A program made the translations under genes and the position numbers. Positions 52,275 through 61,423 of a stretch of 64,000 bases of DNA are shown here, in pieces (the stretch's first letter is position 1; the number at the start of each line of letters is the position of its first letter). The notes below the pieces were generated by a model. That model had not been told where the DNA came from, searched no databases, and saw only the letters and a list, made by a program, of their open reading frames with translations. Source of the stretch: a bacterium (GTDB lineage Bacteria > Bacillota > Sulfobacillia > UBA995); assembly GCA_031082145.1 (NCBI GenBank), contig JAVHLP010000006.1, positions 101,764 to 165,763 on the forward strand. The letters are read 5' to 3'.

Positions 52275-53162
52275 AGGAACCCCTGCCGGCAGTTCAGCCA
52301 CCGCGGTACCCAGGATCACCAGCGCTCCCCCCACCCAGCCGCGTGCTGCGAGGACCTCCCCCGCCAGCAGGTAGCCGCCCAGGGCGGCGAACACCGGCTC
52401 CGACGCAAAGATGATGGCCGTGTGAGCAGCCGTCGTGTCCCTCTGGGCCCAGTTCTGTACGGCCATGGCCAGGGCGCTGGCGAAGACGCCGGTGAGGATG
52501 ATGGCCGGCCACACTCCCGGTGGCACCGGCCGCCAGCCCTCCGTGGCCAGGGCCGCTAGCGTGCTGAGCAAGGCCACGCCTCCGAGCTGAAGCGTGGCCA
52601 GCGCCAGGGGATCGAACCGGGGGGCGAACCTCCCGACGGTCACGATGTGGAGGGCGTAGAAGCAAGCCCCCACCAGCACCAGGAGGTCTCCCGATCCGGG
52701 CAGCAGGGTACCCTCCAGGGTGAGCAAGGCCAGGCCGGCCGTGGCGGCCACCACTCCGGCCATCACCGGCCACGCCGGCCACCGGCGGAAGAGCAGGGCC
52801 GAGATGCAGGGTACCAGCACCACGGCCAGCCCGGTGATGAAGCCGGCCTTGGAGGCACTGGTCAGCATCAGCCCGTAGGTCTGAAAGGTGTAGCCTCCGA
52901 ACAGGAAAGCCCCGATCAGGAAGCCTGGCCCCAGGGCTCGGGGCAGGGCGGCGAGAGTCCGGCGGGGGAAGATCGTCAGCAACACCGCGAAAGCCAGCCA
53001 GAAACGCAGGGCCAGGAAGTTGAACGGGGGAAGGGCGGCCACTGCCAGTTTCACCATGACGAAGGTGAAGCCCCAGATGGCGGCCACCGCGAGCAGGGCC
53101 GCATCGGCCCGGAGCGCTCGCCAGCCTCTAATCGGCACAGGTCTAGCAGGGGTCCTGACCAT
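52230..53162 (-). CDS. EamA/DMT-family transporter
   Basis: The 310-residue protein has about ten hydrophobic helices in two EamA repeats; the first begins [19 protein letters not shown], and the second includes [20 protein letters not shown] and [18 protein letters not shown]. Drug/metabolite transporters of this kind export amino acids, metabolites or drugs; the substrate is unknown. The gene converges on lon, sharing 45 bp with it, and is divergent from the ATP-grasp ligase. Confidence 0.85.
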   Translation of the reverse strand: MVRTPARPVPIRGWRALRADAALLAVAAIWGFTFVMVKLAVAALPPFNFLALRFWLAFAVLLTIFPRRTLAALPRALGPGFLIGAFLFGGYTFQTYGLMLTSASKAGFITGLAVVLVPCISALLFRRWPAWPVMAGVVAATAGLALLTLEGTLLPGSGDLLVLVGACFYALHIVTVGRFAPRFDPLALATLQLGGVALLSTLAALATEGWRPVPPGVWPAIILTGVFASALAMAVQNWAQRDTTAAHTAIIFASEPVFAALGGYLLAGEVLAARGWVGGALVILGTAVAELPAGVPSARVALRQLRPDGG

Positions 53163-53217
53163 GCTCCCATCATGATACCACTCCCCGCTGCCCGGGACAA
53201 CCGCACCAAAAAGACCG

Positions 53218-53245
53218 TTGACAGTTGCCCCTGCCGTCGTATAAT
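53218..53245 (+). promoter_or_regulatory. Promoter for the ATP-grasp ligase
   Basis: TTGACA and TATAAT, both consensus, are separated by 16 bp. It lies about 180 nt before the gene, leaving a long leader in which no recognisable riboswitch was found. Confidence 0.7.
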
Positions 53246-53427
53246 GGATTCGAGATCGGCTGGATCTAGCCGCCGTAACAGGGGATGAGCGGCTCAGCCG
53301 CAGGTACAGGCGGTGCGTTCAGGCCACGCCGGACCGGGGAGGCGATGACTGGAGGCCAGGAGGCGCTCTCAACGCTCGGGTGGGGTACTGCGCAAGCTAT
53401 GGGAAGCTGCCCGGGAGGGAGCACGAG

Positions 53428-54453
53428 ATGGGACTGACGGTAGGTCTCCTGTACAACCTGGGGAAGGATGAACTCCCCGGAGATGATGAACCTCCAGACA
53501 TTCATGCCGAGTTCGACCGCGAGGAGACTATCCACGCGGTGGCAGACGCCCTGAGGCAGGCCGGGCACCAGGTGATCCACATTGAAGCTGATGAGTTGGC
53601 CTGGCCCCTCCTGCGGGAGACCCGGCCGGACATCGTCTTCAACCTCGCCGAAGGCAGGCACGGGCCAAGCCGCGAGGCGCAATTCCCGGCCCTGCTCGAC
53701 CTGATGGGCATTCCCTACACCGGGTCGGGAGTCCTGACCCTGGCCCTTAGCCTGGATAAGGCCATGGCTAAGCGGCTGTTCCAAGCTGAGGGAGTTCCCA
53801 CCCCGGCCTTTGAAGTCGTACCCCCGGGTGCTATCCCGCGGGTCGACCACCTCAGCTATCCGCTGTTCGTCAAGCCTGCCCACGAGGGTTCCTCGATGGG
53901 GATCGGTCCCAGTTCGGTGGTCAGGGACGAGCTCGCCCTGGCCCCGGCGATAGCCAACATCCACCGCTGGTACCGGCAACCCGCCCTGGTTGAGGAGTTC
54001 CTGGAGGGGAGGGAGTTCACCGTTGGCATCCTGGGCAACCGGGATCCTTACTTCTTCCCCATCATCGAGGTGAACTTCGACCCCTGCCCGGCCGAGCACG
54101 GGCGGGTCTATTCGTACCACTTCAAGCAGCACTGGGATGACTGGAAGTACTACCGCTGCCCGGCTCCGGTAACCGACGCCGAGGCCGCCCTGCTGCGGGC
54201 GACCGCCCTGCGGGCCAGCCGGGCCTTGGGCTGCCTCGACGTGACCCGGGTCGATCTTCGCCTGGATAGCGAGGGAACACCCAATGTCCTGGAAGTCAAC
54301 CCACTTCCCGGGATGTGCCCCGGGTTCAGCGACCTGCCCCGCATGGCCGAGGTGGCCGGGATGACCTACTCCGAGTTGGTCATCCGTATCCTCGAGTCCG
54401 CCCGCGAGAGGTACGGCCTGGTCCAAACCCAGGTTGAGCGCCAGACAGCCTGA
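53428..54453 (+). CDS. D-alanine-D-alanine ligase-like ATP-grasp protein
   Basis: From the ATG at 53428 behind GGGAGGGAG the product is 341 residues. Ddl-like features include VFNLAEGRHGPSREAQFPAL, GIPYTGSGVLTLALSLDK, KPAHEGSSMGIG, LVEEFLEGREFTVGILG and the C-terminal metal/substrate region VLEVNPLPGM. Authentic Ddl makes the D-Ala-D-Ala peptidoglycan dipeptide, but several Ddl-like ATP-grasp enzymes in anaerobes act on other amino acids, and no mur genes lie nearby. It ends at a strong terminator. Confidence 0.8.
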   Translation: MGLTVGLLYNLGKDELPGDDEPPDIHAEFDREETIHAVADALRQAGHQVIHIEADELAWPLLRETRPDIVFNLAEGRHGPSREAQFPALLDLMGIPYTGSGVLTLALSLDKAMAKRLFQAEGVPTPAFEVVPPGAIPRVDHLSYPLFVKPAHEGSSMGIGPSSVVRDELALAPAIANIHRWYRQPALVEEFLEGREFTVGILGNRDPYFFPIIEVNFDPCPAEHGRVYSYHFKQHWDDWKYYRCPAPVTDAEAALLRATALRASRALGCLDVTRVDLRLDSEGTPNVLEVNPLPGMCPGFSDLPRMAEVAGMTYSELVIRILESARERYGLVQTQVERQTA

Positions 54454-54462
54454 AACGTCATC

Positions 54463-54492
54463 GGGGCGACCTCAGAAGGGGTCGCCCCCTTT
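54463..54492 (+). terminator. Bidirectional terminator
   Basis: GGGGCGACC and GGTCGCCCC form a 9-bp stem with an 8-nt loop, followed by CTTTCC. It lies between the convergent ATP-grasp and MFS genes and overlaps the MFS stop. Confidence 0.75.
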
Positions 54493-55848
54493 CCACCAGG
54501 TTCCCGGCTCCTCCGGGGCGCCGTCCAGTCGCTTCCGCACCGGGTGGGGGCGATGCAGGCGGGCCGGTGGGGGGGATCCCCCCGGGAGCGTCTCCTCCCG
54601 GCCGTCGTCTCCGCCCCGAGTCGGCGCCTTCTCCTGTTCATCCATCCCTTCGGGGAGCAGGCGTTCCTGATTCAGCAAGAAGGTCACTACCACCACGGCG
54701 ATTACCGCCACCCCCGCCCCGCCGAGGTAGACGGGAACCGAGCCCAGTGTCTCCACCATCCCGAAGGCGGGCGGCCCGATCGCCACTCCGAAGAAGCGTA
54801 CCGCCCCGTACAAGGCGGTGACCAGACCGCGACCGGCATAGGAAATCGAACTGGTGATGAGGGTGTTCAGCGACGGCAGCGCCAGGCCAACTCCGATGCC
54901 GGCGACAGCCGTGCTGGCGGTCCAGAGGACGATGCTCCCCATCCAGGGCAGGGGGGCAACGCCCAGGGCGATCAGGATCAGCCCGATGACAACCGCGAGC
55001 TTGGCCCGGCGGGCGAACTCACGCTGTAGCACGGTTCCGCTGACGTAGGCGGTGATGGCCAAGCCCAGCACGGGCAGGGCGATGATCAGGCCGCGGCCGA
55101 ACACGGGGACGTTGAACCTCTGCTCCAGGACGTCGGAGAGATTGGCGAGCACTCCGAACAGGAGGAACAGGCTGGCCATGCCGGCCAGAAAGCAGGCCGC
55201 CAGCGGCACCGCCTTCGCCCGGGCGACCCGACGGAGAGACTGGACATACTCCTCCATGGACCTGGCCCGCCCGGCCGCCTCCGGCTCCCGAACTACGAGC
55301 CAGACCAGGGCCGCAGCGGGAAGCGCGAGCACCCCGTACACGAAGAAGGGCGCGAACCAGAAGACCAACGCCGCCGCCGCTCCCGCCACCGGGCTCACCA
55401 CCTTGCCCAGGCCATTAGCAGCTTCCAGGAGCCCCAGGGCCTTGCTACGTTCCTTGCTCTGGAAGATGTCGCCCGCCAGCGCCAGGGCCAGTTGGTAGGT
55501 TCCGCCGGCCCCGATGCCCTGGATTACCCTCGCTCCCAGGATGAAGAGGAAGGGGCTGGCCACCAGGACCGACGCCAGGCCGGCGGCCAGCCCCCCGAGG
55601 CCGTAGAGGATCAGGGCGGGGGCGATCACCGTGACCCTGCCCACCCGGTCTGATAGCAGCCCGGCCCAGGGGATGACCAGCCCGGCGGGGAGGGAGAAGG
55701 CGGTGATCAGCAGACCCACCCTTGCTTGCCCCAAGTCGAGGGTCTGCCCGATCTGCGGCAGCACGGGGATGAGCATGGAGTTGCCCAGTACCATGATAAA
55801 GGGAACGGTCGCCAGGGCGGCGAGTTCGGCTCTCGTCCGTGATCGCAT
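54472..55848 (-). CDS. Major facilitator superfamily transporter
   Basis: The 458-residue protein has about 12 helices. The MFS loop motif is present as LLSDRVGRVTVIAPAL between helices 2 and 3, and motif C-like GARVIQGIGAGGTYQLALAL in helix 5. The hydrophilic C-terminal 60 residues (from LLPEGMDEQEK, proline- and arginine-rich) are longer than usual. The group is DHA-type multidrug efflux in appearance, but the substrate is unknown. The start is the ATG at 55848. Confidence 0.85.
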   Translation of the reverse strand: MRSRTRAELAALATVPFIMVLGNSMLIPVLPQIGQTLDLGQARVGLLITAFSLPAGLVIPWAGLLSDRVGRVTVIAPALILYGLGGLAAGLASVLVASPFLFILGARVIQGIGAGGTYQLALALAGDIFQSKERSKALGLLEAANGLGKVVSPVAGAAAALVFWFAPFFVYGVLALPAAALVWLVVREPEAAGRARSMEEYVQSLRRVARAKAVPLAACFLAGMASLFLLFGVLANLSDVLEQRFNVPVFGRGLIIALPVLGLAITAYVSGTVLQREFARRAKLAVVIGLILIALGVAPLPWMGSIVLWTASTAVAGIGVGLALPSLNTLITSSISYAGRGLVTALYGAVRFFGVAIGPPAFGMVETLGSVPVYLGGAGVAVIAVVVVTFLLNQERLLPEGMDEQEKAPTRGGDDGREETLPGGSPPPARLHRPHPVRKRLDGAPEEPGTWWKGGDPF

Positions 55849-55892
55849 GTTCCCCGTAGAGTACCCGGCTTGGCCTCAGCTCATGCCGGGTT

Positions 55893-56078
55893 CTACCAGC
55901 GCCGGCGACCCCTCCGCCGCGTTGCCAGGATGAACCAGCCGATCAAGGCCAACAACGCGCCGAACACTATCAAGGCCCAGAAAGGCATGGCCAGGAGCAC
56001 GATCACCACCCCGATGGCCACCAGCAGCCTGGCCACCGTTTGAACCGGGACCTTACGCGGAGGACGAAGTCGCCGCAA
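55893..56078 (-). CDS. Small membrane protein
   Basis: From a TTG at 56078, seven bases after GGAGAGGTGA, the product is 61 residues: a basic start (RRLRPPRKVP), a long hydrophobic hairpin (VARLLVAIGVVIVLLAMPFW and ALIVFGALLALIGWFILA), and a basic tail RRRGRRRW. It probably spans the membrane twice. No family is recognised. An ATG ten codons upstream is an alternative start. Confidence 0.55.
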   Translation of the reverse strand: MRRLRPPRKVPVQTVARLLVAIGVVIVLLAMPFWALIVFGALLALIGWFILATRRRGRRRW

Positions 56079-56210
56079 CAGCGGGTCACCTCTCCCCCCG
56101 GACCTCATTTGATGCCATGTTATGCGGGACCTGTTATCCCGGTCGGCCATGCCGGGCCGGAAGGAACTCGAGCGACCGGATGAGAAGGATGCCCCGGTGG
56201 AGGGGAAACG

Positions 56211-57224
56211 ATGGCGGAAAGCGTCTTTGACCTCATCGGCAACACACCGTTGGTGAGGGTAACTGTGGCGGACGACCCGAACGTCGTGGTCCTGGGCAAG
56301 GCGGAGTTCATGAACCCCACCGGCAGCCACAAGGACCGGATCTACCTCCGCATGATCCAGGATGCCGAGCAGAGGGGCGAACTGGAACCCGGCACCACGA
56401 TCATCGAGGGATCCACCGGGAACGCGGGGGCTGCCTGTGCCATGGTGGGCGGTCTCAAGGGTTACCGCGTGGTTGTGGTCATGCCCGAGGGCATGTCCGA
56501 GGAGCGCAAGAAGCTCATCCGGGCCTTGGGAGCGGAGATCGTCTTCACCCCCGGCGGCGAGAGTGACCAGGACCTATCCCTCCGCGAGATCGAGCGAAGA
56601 GTGGCGGCCGAACCAGGCAAGTACTGGTATCCCTGCCAGTTCGAGAATCCCGACAACCCGCTGGCGCACTACGACGGCACCGCCCCCGAACTCTGGGAGC
56701 AATGCGGAGGGACCATCGACCTGTTCGTGGCCGCCGTCGGCTCAGGGGGCACCCTGACCGGCGTCGGCCGTTATCTTAAGGAACGTCGCCCCGGGGTCCG
56801 GCTATACGCTGTGGAGCCTGAGGAATGTCCCATCCTGTCCTCCCGGCGGTGGGGATCCCATGACATCCAGGGAATCGGCGACGGGTTTGTTCCCCGCAAT
56901 CTAGATCTCAGCCTGCTCGACGGCGTGGTCAGGGTAAGTTCCGACGAGGCCATAGCGATGTCGCGCCAGGTGTGCCGGGAGCAGGGGTTGCTGGTGGGCA
57001 TCTCGACCGGCGCCAACCTCGCCGCGGCAGCCAAACTGGCCGGACACTACCCGCGCATCGGGGTGATCGCCACCGTGCTCTTCGACACCGGGCACAAGTA
57101 CTACACGTCGCCGCTGTTCGGGGTGTGCCGGCCGGTGGCCGTACCCGAGCGCGACCACCGCCTGGACGAACTCTCCCACCGGCTGCTGGACCGGTACTCC
57201 CCCTCCTGGGACATCATCGCCTGA
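56211..57224 (+). CDS. Cysteine synthase/cystathionine beta-synthase family PLP enzyme
   Basis: The 337-residue fold-type II PLP enzyme has the cofactor lysine in FMNPTGSHKDRIYL near residue 46, the substrate loop EGSTGNAGAACAMVGG, and the phosphate-binding loop AAVGSGGTLTGVGRYLKE. It would perform a beta-replacement such as O-acetylserine plus sulfide to cysteine, but GSHKDR instead of the usual SVKDR and the GNAG loop leave room for another amino acid substrate. The start is an ATG behind GGAGGGGA. It overlaps the convergent M48 gene by 11 bp. Confidence 0.82.
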   Translation: MAESVFDLIGNTPLVRVTVADDPNVVVLGKAEFMNPTGSHKDRIYLRMIQDAEQRGELEPGTTIIEGSTGNAGAACAMVGGLKGYRVVVVMPEGMSEERKKLIRALGAEIVFTPGGESDQDLSLREIERRVAAEPGKYWYPCQFENPDNPLAHYDGTAPELWEQCGGTIDLFVAAVGSGGTLTGVGRYLKERRPGVRLYAVEPEECPILSSRRWGSHDIQGIGDGFVPRNLDLSLLDGVVRVSSDEAIAMSRQVCREQGLLVGISTGANLAAAAKLAGHYPRIGVIATVLFDTGHKYYTSPLFGVCRPVAVPERDHRLDELSHRLLDRYSPSWDIIA

Positions 57225-58437
57225 TCCGCTCGCCCTCCTCGGTAGCCAGCCGGATGCGCTCCACAGCCGGTGGATGGCTGTACAGCACTATTTTCAGCAG
57301 CGGGTGGGGGTCGACGAGGGACAGGTTGGCCGTGGCTAGGTTTTTGTGGAGGGTGGTCACCACCTCGGCCTTGCCGGTGAGACGGACCGCGTCACGGTCC
57401 GCCTCCCGCTCGAAGACGCGGGACACCGTGTTCTGGAGGGGAAGGGTGGCGAAGGAGACCAGGGTCACGAATAGGAGGGCCACGGGTAGGGCCCGGAAGT
57501 CAGACGCGAGCCCGATCCCGGCGAAGATGACCTTGAGCAGGAACAGTGCCCCGAACGTGCCGGCGACGGCCATGGCAAGCCCTCTGGGCACATGCAGGTG
57601 TCGCCAGTGGCCGATCTCGTGGGCGACCACCGCCAGGACCTCGTCCCGGTCGAACCCGGACAGGAGGGTGTCGTAGAGCACGATCCGCCGCGACCCCGAC
57701 AAACCGGTGAAGTAGGCGTTCACCTTCTGCGTCTTCCGGCTGGCGTCGGCGACCAGGACGGTGCCCACGTCGACGCCGGCCCGCCGCGACATGTCGATGA
57801 TCTCGGTGCCCAGCGCCTCATCGGCCAGCGGGGTGAAACGGTGGAACAGGGGGTCCACGAGCAGAGGCGAGAGGTAAGCCGCCAGGATGAGGAAGGCGGC
57901 GTAAGCCGATGCCGCCGGGATCCACCATCTCCCCGGGAAGCGGAGCATGAGCCAGTATAACCCGGTCAGTCCTACCGCCGACAAGCCGATCGAGATGGCG
58001 GCGCTCTTGGCGTGATCGCCCAGCCAGGCTCCTGCCGAGTGGACCGCCAGGCCATGGGCCCGCTCCAGGAAGAAGCCCCGGTACAAGTCAAGCGGCAGGA
58101 GCAGGAGGCCGACCACGGCGAGGAGCAACGTGACCTGCAGGAAAGCGCCGGCAAGGGATACCGGTCCGGCGGGGCGCCTCAGGAAGAATAACGCCACCCA
58201 GGTGAGCAGTACTGCCAGCATGGCGAACCTGGCCAGGAACAGAAGCTGGCGAGTCCGCTGATAGGACCAGGCGCGGGCCAGGAACTCCGGGCTGAAATGG
58301 TGGAGGGCCTCGGCGGTGGTCGGCGGCGTCAGCAGGGAGCCGATGAGGACGGCCGTCGCCACGGCGAGCGCCGCCAGTCCGGCCGCAAGCAGCAGGGTCA
58401 ATCCAGATGGGCCCCTCATCACCCGGAGCACCCCCAT
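57214..58437 (-). CDS. CAAX prenyl protease 1-like M48 metallopeptidase
   Basis: The 407-residue integral membrane protein has several helices, the Ste24-type region KTQKVNAYFTGLSGSRRIVL, the zinc site VVAHEIGHWRHLH (HExxH) near residue 279, and the third ligand in FEREADRDAVRL. It is a bacterial Ste24/M48 family endopeptidase; bacteria lack prenylated CAAX proteins, so it likely acts in membrane protein quality control. It is followed on the minus strand by, and reads away from, the nucleotidyltransferase gene. Confidence 0.88.
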   Translation of the reverse strand: MGVLRVMRGPSGLTLLLAAGLAALAVATAVLIGSLLTPPTTAEALHHFSPEFLARAWSYQRTRQLLFLARFAMLAVLLTWVALFFLRRPAGPVSLAGAFLQVTLLLAVVGLLLLPLDLYRGFFLERAHGLAVHSAGAWLGDHAKSAAISIGLSAVGLTGLYWLMLRFPGRWWIPAASAYAAFLILAAYLSPLLVDPLFHRFTPLADEALGTEIIDMSRRAGVDVGTVLVADASRKTQKVNAYFTGLSGSRRIVLYDTLLSGFDRDEVLAVVAHEIGHWRHLHVPRGLAMAVAGTFGALFLLKVIFAGIGLASDFRALPVALLFVTLVSFATLPLQNTVSRVFEREADRDAVRLTGKAEVVTTLHKNLATANLSLVDPHPLLKIVLYSHPPAVERIRLATEEGERIRR

Positions 58438-58450
58438 TCCCGAAAGGATA

Positions 58451-59032
58451 CTACCCGAGTTGCCCAGTTATCTCATCCTGCATTGATCCGGGCAACCCGG
58501 CGACGATCATCCCCCGGCGGATGAGATCCAGGTCAAAGCCTTTCCCACGCATGAACTCGATCAGGGGGCGGTAGCGGTCAGGCCGGTTGCGGTACAGTTC
58601 GGTGATCAGCCTCAGCTCAAGCGCCACCGCCGGTACTGCATGAGGACCGCAGGGGAGCAGTACGAAACGCTCCCAGGGCCCGCGCCCGAATGTCTCAATG
58701 GTGTCAAGATCCGACTCCACTTCGACGGTGCTGATGCCGACCTCCACCCCGCCCACCTCGTAGTTGGCGTAGTATTGCCTGGTGTGGGGCAACCACGAGG
58801 GGGCGTCCAGGCAAGGGAAAGACGACAGGGCAGCGCCAAAGGCATCCACTATAGCTCTTGTCCTCACGAGAAGATCAACGTCGGCAGCCGGTAACTGAAC
58901 GCCGTGGAGGAGCGCCGCCGCCGTGCCAACCAGGCGGTATTCGGTCCTCACGGTCCCGGGCAACTCATCCAGCACGGTGACCAGTGCCTCCCTCAGGCGG
59001 GCCAGGGTGAGGGAAGCAGGCGGGCGGGTCAT
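58451..59032 (-). CDS. Nucleotidyltransferase-fold protein
   Basis: The 193-residue protein has the nucleotidyltransferase core RLVGTAAALLHGVQLPAADV plus DLLV, a G(T/S)xA loop followed by paired acidic residues, and a helical C-terminal part ending in FDLDLIRRGMIVAGLPG. It resembles the stand-alone AbiEii/DUF6036-like NTases that may be antitoxins or tRNA/nucleotide modifiers. No obvious partner gene adjoins it. Function unknown. Confidence 0.6.
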   Translation of the reverse strand: MTRPPASLTLARLREALVTVLDELPGTVRTEYRLVGTAAALLHGVQLPAADVDLLVRTRAIVDAFGAALSSFPCLDAPSWLPHTRQYYANYEVGGVEVGISTVEVESDLDTIETFGRGPWERFVLLPCGPHAVPAVALELRLITELYRNRPDRYRPLIEFMRGKGFDLDLIRRGMIVAGLPGSMQDEITGQLG

Positions 59033-59072
59033 GCCGTCACCCCCCGTGTCTACCGCAATGTAGCTAGCCGGC

Positions 59073-59927
59073 CTAGAACAGGCGCGAGATGGAGTCGTCC
59101 CACACGGCAGTCACCGGCGCCGGCCTGCCCAGAGCCATGGCAATGAGATCGCCGGCCTCCTCCAAGGTTATCGTGTCACCGTTGGGACGCATGACCCCGT
59201 TCACAAAGACGGCCCGGGCAACGCCGAAACGTCCCCGCACCCCGGCGTCACCGCAGTTCCACTCTCGTACCAGTACCCTGTCTCCGTAGGAGGCCGCCGC
59301 CCGCCTCGCGACGGCAGCTTCCTCGCTCAGCAGCCCGGAACAGAGTGGAGTGAAGAACACATCCACTATCACTTCCGGGTGCCCGGGCCCCCCGTCCGGG
59401 TGCAAATCGGGAGGGCTGTAGCGCGGTTCGAAGTACCGCGGCAAACCGGCACCGGTGGGGAGATCTATGTACATCAGCCTGCGCTGTCCCTTGGCCTGGG
59501 CAACCCTGAAGCCCAAGCGGGCGAAGAAGTCTTCCGGCATGAACCCCCAGACACCGGCGCAGGCATCAACCACCACGCCTCGTCCCAGCTTGGCCGCGCG
59601 CCGGCGCACCTCGTGGACAAGAGCCCGTCCGACCCCTCGGCCGGACGAGAACACGTTCACGCAGTGAAGCAGGACTGCTCCCTCGCCCTCCACGTCGCGG
59701 GCTACTCCTTCCACCGGCGCCGTCTGCGCGAAGCCAAGCGGCCGCTCTCCATGGTGGGCGACGAGGATCTCAAGGCCCGCGCCTGCCTGGGCTATGAGGT
59801 ATTGGCGGCGGCTCTCGACCAGGGACTGATCACAGGCTCTGCCGTGGCCGCAGGAGCAGACCTCAAGCCAGTTGGCCGGCTCCAACCCCCGCCAGGATAG
59901 CTCGCCCGAGTCGCGGTGGGATGTCAA
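59073..59927 (-). CDS. GNAT acetyltransferase fused to a thioredoxin-like domain
   Basis: From a TTG at 59927 that overlaps the DUF3795 stop, the product is 284 residues. Residues 1-150 form a GNAT domain with the acetyl-CoA loop GRGVGRALVHEVRRRAAKLG and a downstream EDFFARLGFR. Residues about 185-284 look thioredoxin-like: VDVFFTPLCSG, then YGDRVLVREWNCGDAGVRGR, FGVARAVFVNGVMRPNGDTI. The overlap implies coupled expression with the Cys-rich DUF3795 protein. Substrate unknown; redox or metal-linked acetylation is a guess. Confidence 0.68.
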   Translation of the reverse strand: MTSHRDSGELSWRGLEPANWLEVCSCGHGRACDQSLVESRRQYLIAQAGAGLEILVAHHGERPLGFAQTAPVEGVARDVEGEGAVLLHCVNVFSSGRGVGRALVHEVRRRAAKLGRGVVVDACAGVWGFMPEDFFARLGFRVAQAKGQRRLMYIDLPTGAGLPRYFEPRYSPPDLHPDGGPGHPEVIVDVFFTPLCSGLLSEEAAVARRAAASYGDRVLVREWNCGDAGVRGRFGVARAVFVNGVMRPNGDTITLEEAGDLIAMALGRPAPVTAVWDDSISRLF

Positions 59928-60370
59928 CGCTCCCGCCCGCCTTGCCGTCGGTTGCCGCCGGAGTCCGGCCCTCCGCCCCTCAGCGCATCGAGGCGGACCT
60001 TGTTCTCGTATGGCGCGATGAATCTCGCCCGGTCCCCTTCCGGCACCGGGAGGCCAAGGCGATCGGCGATTTCCTCGTACACCACCAGCCGCTCGGCCAG
60101 CCGCTCGCAGCCGTACTGGGCACACGGGGAGCAGTTGGGGAGTCCCCTCTGGATCACGCAGGGTCTCACCGGGCAGACTGTATCGATCAGCTTGGGGTTC
60201 TCGGCCATGCAGCCGTCACACCGGATCTCCTCCGGGGGAATGCGAAACCCGAAGTACTTGTGCCAGCCGTCACTGAGGAGCTGACGGTTGGCGGGATCCG
60301 CCTCCGCATTGGGGCGATAGGCGAGGCACAAGTCACAGCGATAACCACACCGCGCGAGTATCTCCTGCAT
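59924..60370 (-). CDS. DUF3795-type cysteine-rich protein
   Basis: The 148-residue protein begins MQEILARCGYRCDLCLAYRP and has further Cys in EIRCDGCMAEN, TVCPVRPCVIQRG and NCSPCAQYGCERL, the spacing typical of DUF3795 proteins, which probably bind metal or an Fe-S cluster. It is first in a two-gene unit with the GNAT fusion. Function not known. Confidence 0.75.
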   Translation of the reverse strand: MQEILARCGYRCDLCLAYRPNAEADPANRQLLSDGWHKYFGFRIPPEEIRCDGCMAENPKLIDTVCPVRPCVIQRGLPNCSPCAQYGCERLAERLVVYEEIADRLGLPVPEGDRARFIAPYENKVRLDALRGGGPDSGGNRRQGGRER

Positions 60371-60620
60371 GACAAGCCTCCCCGGCGCGGCCGTCCCGCC
60401 GTTCCAGCAACGGTGCAGCGACGTGTCCTCCCGCCGGTCTTCGGGACAAGAACTGCTGGGGGGGAGTTGAGTCCGGACGGCGGCGGCCGCTCAGTCATTC
60501 GCTGCCCGCTCCGCGGGAACCTCCACCGGAACATCCGCGCCTTCGCCTGGTTGCGTCCGGTCGAGTACCGCGTACGACAACCGCCAGCGTCAAATGGGAG
60601 GGGAGTGAACGGCCCCCTTA

Positions 60621-60872
60621 TCAGACGATCTTGTCGTAGTCCGAGTGGGTTCCGATCCATATCCACAGGATGCCTTCCGCCACGTCGGTGCCGAGCGCAC
60701 GATAGCGGTTGCCGATCCGGACAGACCAGAGATCACCGAGACGCTTGAGGTGCAGGGAAGGATGGCGCGGGTCCGACTTGAGCAGGGCCAGGCTTCTGTC
60801 CGCCAAGTTCCGCACCTCGGCGGGTAGTGCCTGATACAAAGACCAGAAGCGCGGCGACGCGAAGTGGTTCAA
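60621..60872 (-). CDS. RelE/ParE-family toxin
   Basis: The 83-residue protein has the RelE-like fold pattern: SLALLKSDPRHPSLHLKRLG, WSVRIGNRYRALG and LWIWIGTHSDYDKIV. Such toxins cleave mRNA on the ribosome or inhibit gyrase. It starts with a TTG overlapping the antitoxin stop. Confidence 0.75.
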   Translation of the reverse strand: MNHFASPRFWSLYQALPAEVRNLADRSLALLKSDPRHPSLHLKRLGDLWSVRIGNRYRALGTDVAEGILWIWIGTHSDYDKIV

Positions 60873-61069
60873 AGCCCCCGTGCTTTCCCGTCTCTGTAGT
60901 CAGCAAGAGCTTCAGCAACGAGGTCATCCAGTTTTCCCGCCTTCGCGTCCGCTTCGATCCGTCGATCCCAGATCCGGGCGTCAAACTCAAGAAACCATGC
61001 TCGGAACTCTGCGAAATCGCGGGGTGCCAGGTTCTGGATCCGTCTGATGAGCTGCTCAACTTCGCCCAT
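60869..61069 (-). CDS. Antitoxin of the RelE-type pair
   Basis: The 66-residue protein (EFRAWFLEFDARIWDRRIEA, then KLDDLVAEALADYRDGKARG) matches the short acidic antitoxins that usually precede this RelE-type toxin. The ATG follows GGGGGTACTCC. Antitoxin-first order with a four-base overlap is typical of autoregulated pairs. Confidence 0.72.
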   Translation of the reverse strand: MGEVEQLIRRIQNLAPRDFAEFRAWFLEFDARIWDRRIEADAKAGKLDDLVAEALADYRDGKARGL

Positions 61070-61423
61070 GGAGTACCCCCTCCCCTCAAGTCACGGGGTC
61101 GCCAGCCAGTTCTCGCTCTCATCATAGACTGCGCGGAAACCAGAAGGAAGCCCCGCTCTATCTCCCAAGGCCCCTCAGGGGCAGGGCCGTCGGGCTAACG
61201 GCCTGCGGCTGAGCTGGGCCGGTACGAGGTCAGCTTAGATCCGCCAAAGTGGGTGCGTTCGAGCCGCTGGATAGACCTCATCGGCTGCGCTCAACCATTC
61301 GATCCCAAGGAGTGGAATCCTCCCAGCGATGCCGCCCTTGTCCATGCTGCAGGAGAACCCGCCGCCACCCCCTACGTCCCGCTTGCTTGATCGGGAGCCG
61401 GGGTCGACCCCCGTCTAGAGCAG
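61070..61423. other. Intergenic stretch without a recognised gene
   Basis: These 354 bp between the antitoxin gene and the small membrane protein hold no ORF with coding character or a ribosome site. The first 60 bp should contain the toxin-antitoxin promoter. Confidence 0.5.

Noticed and set aside
53246-53427. T-box-like GGGTGGGGTACTGCG in the leader of the ATP-grasp gene
   Set aside because: It only loosely resembles the T-box core, and no specifier loop or terminator/antiterminator pair could be drawn.
60371-60620. Coding potential between DUF3795 and the RelE toxin (track ORF 60187-60666)
   Set aside because: The ORF is antisense or out of frame with no ribosome site and no coding pattern.
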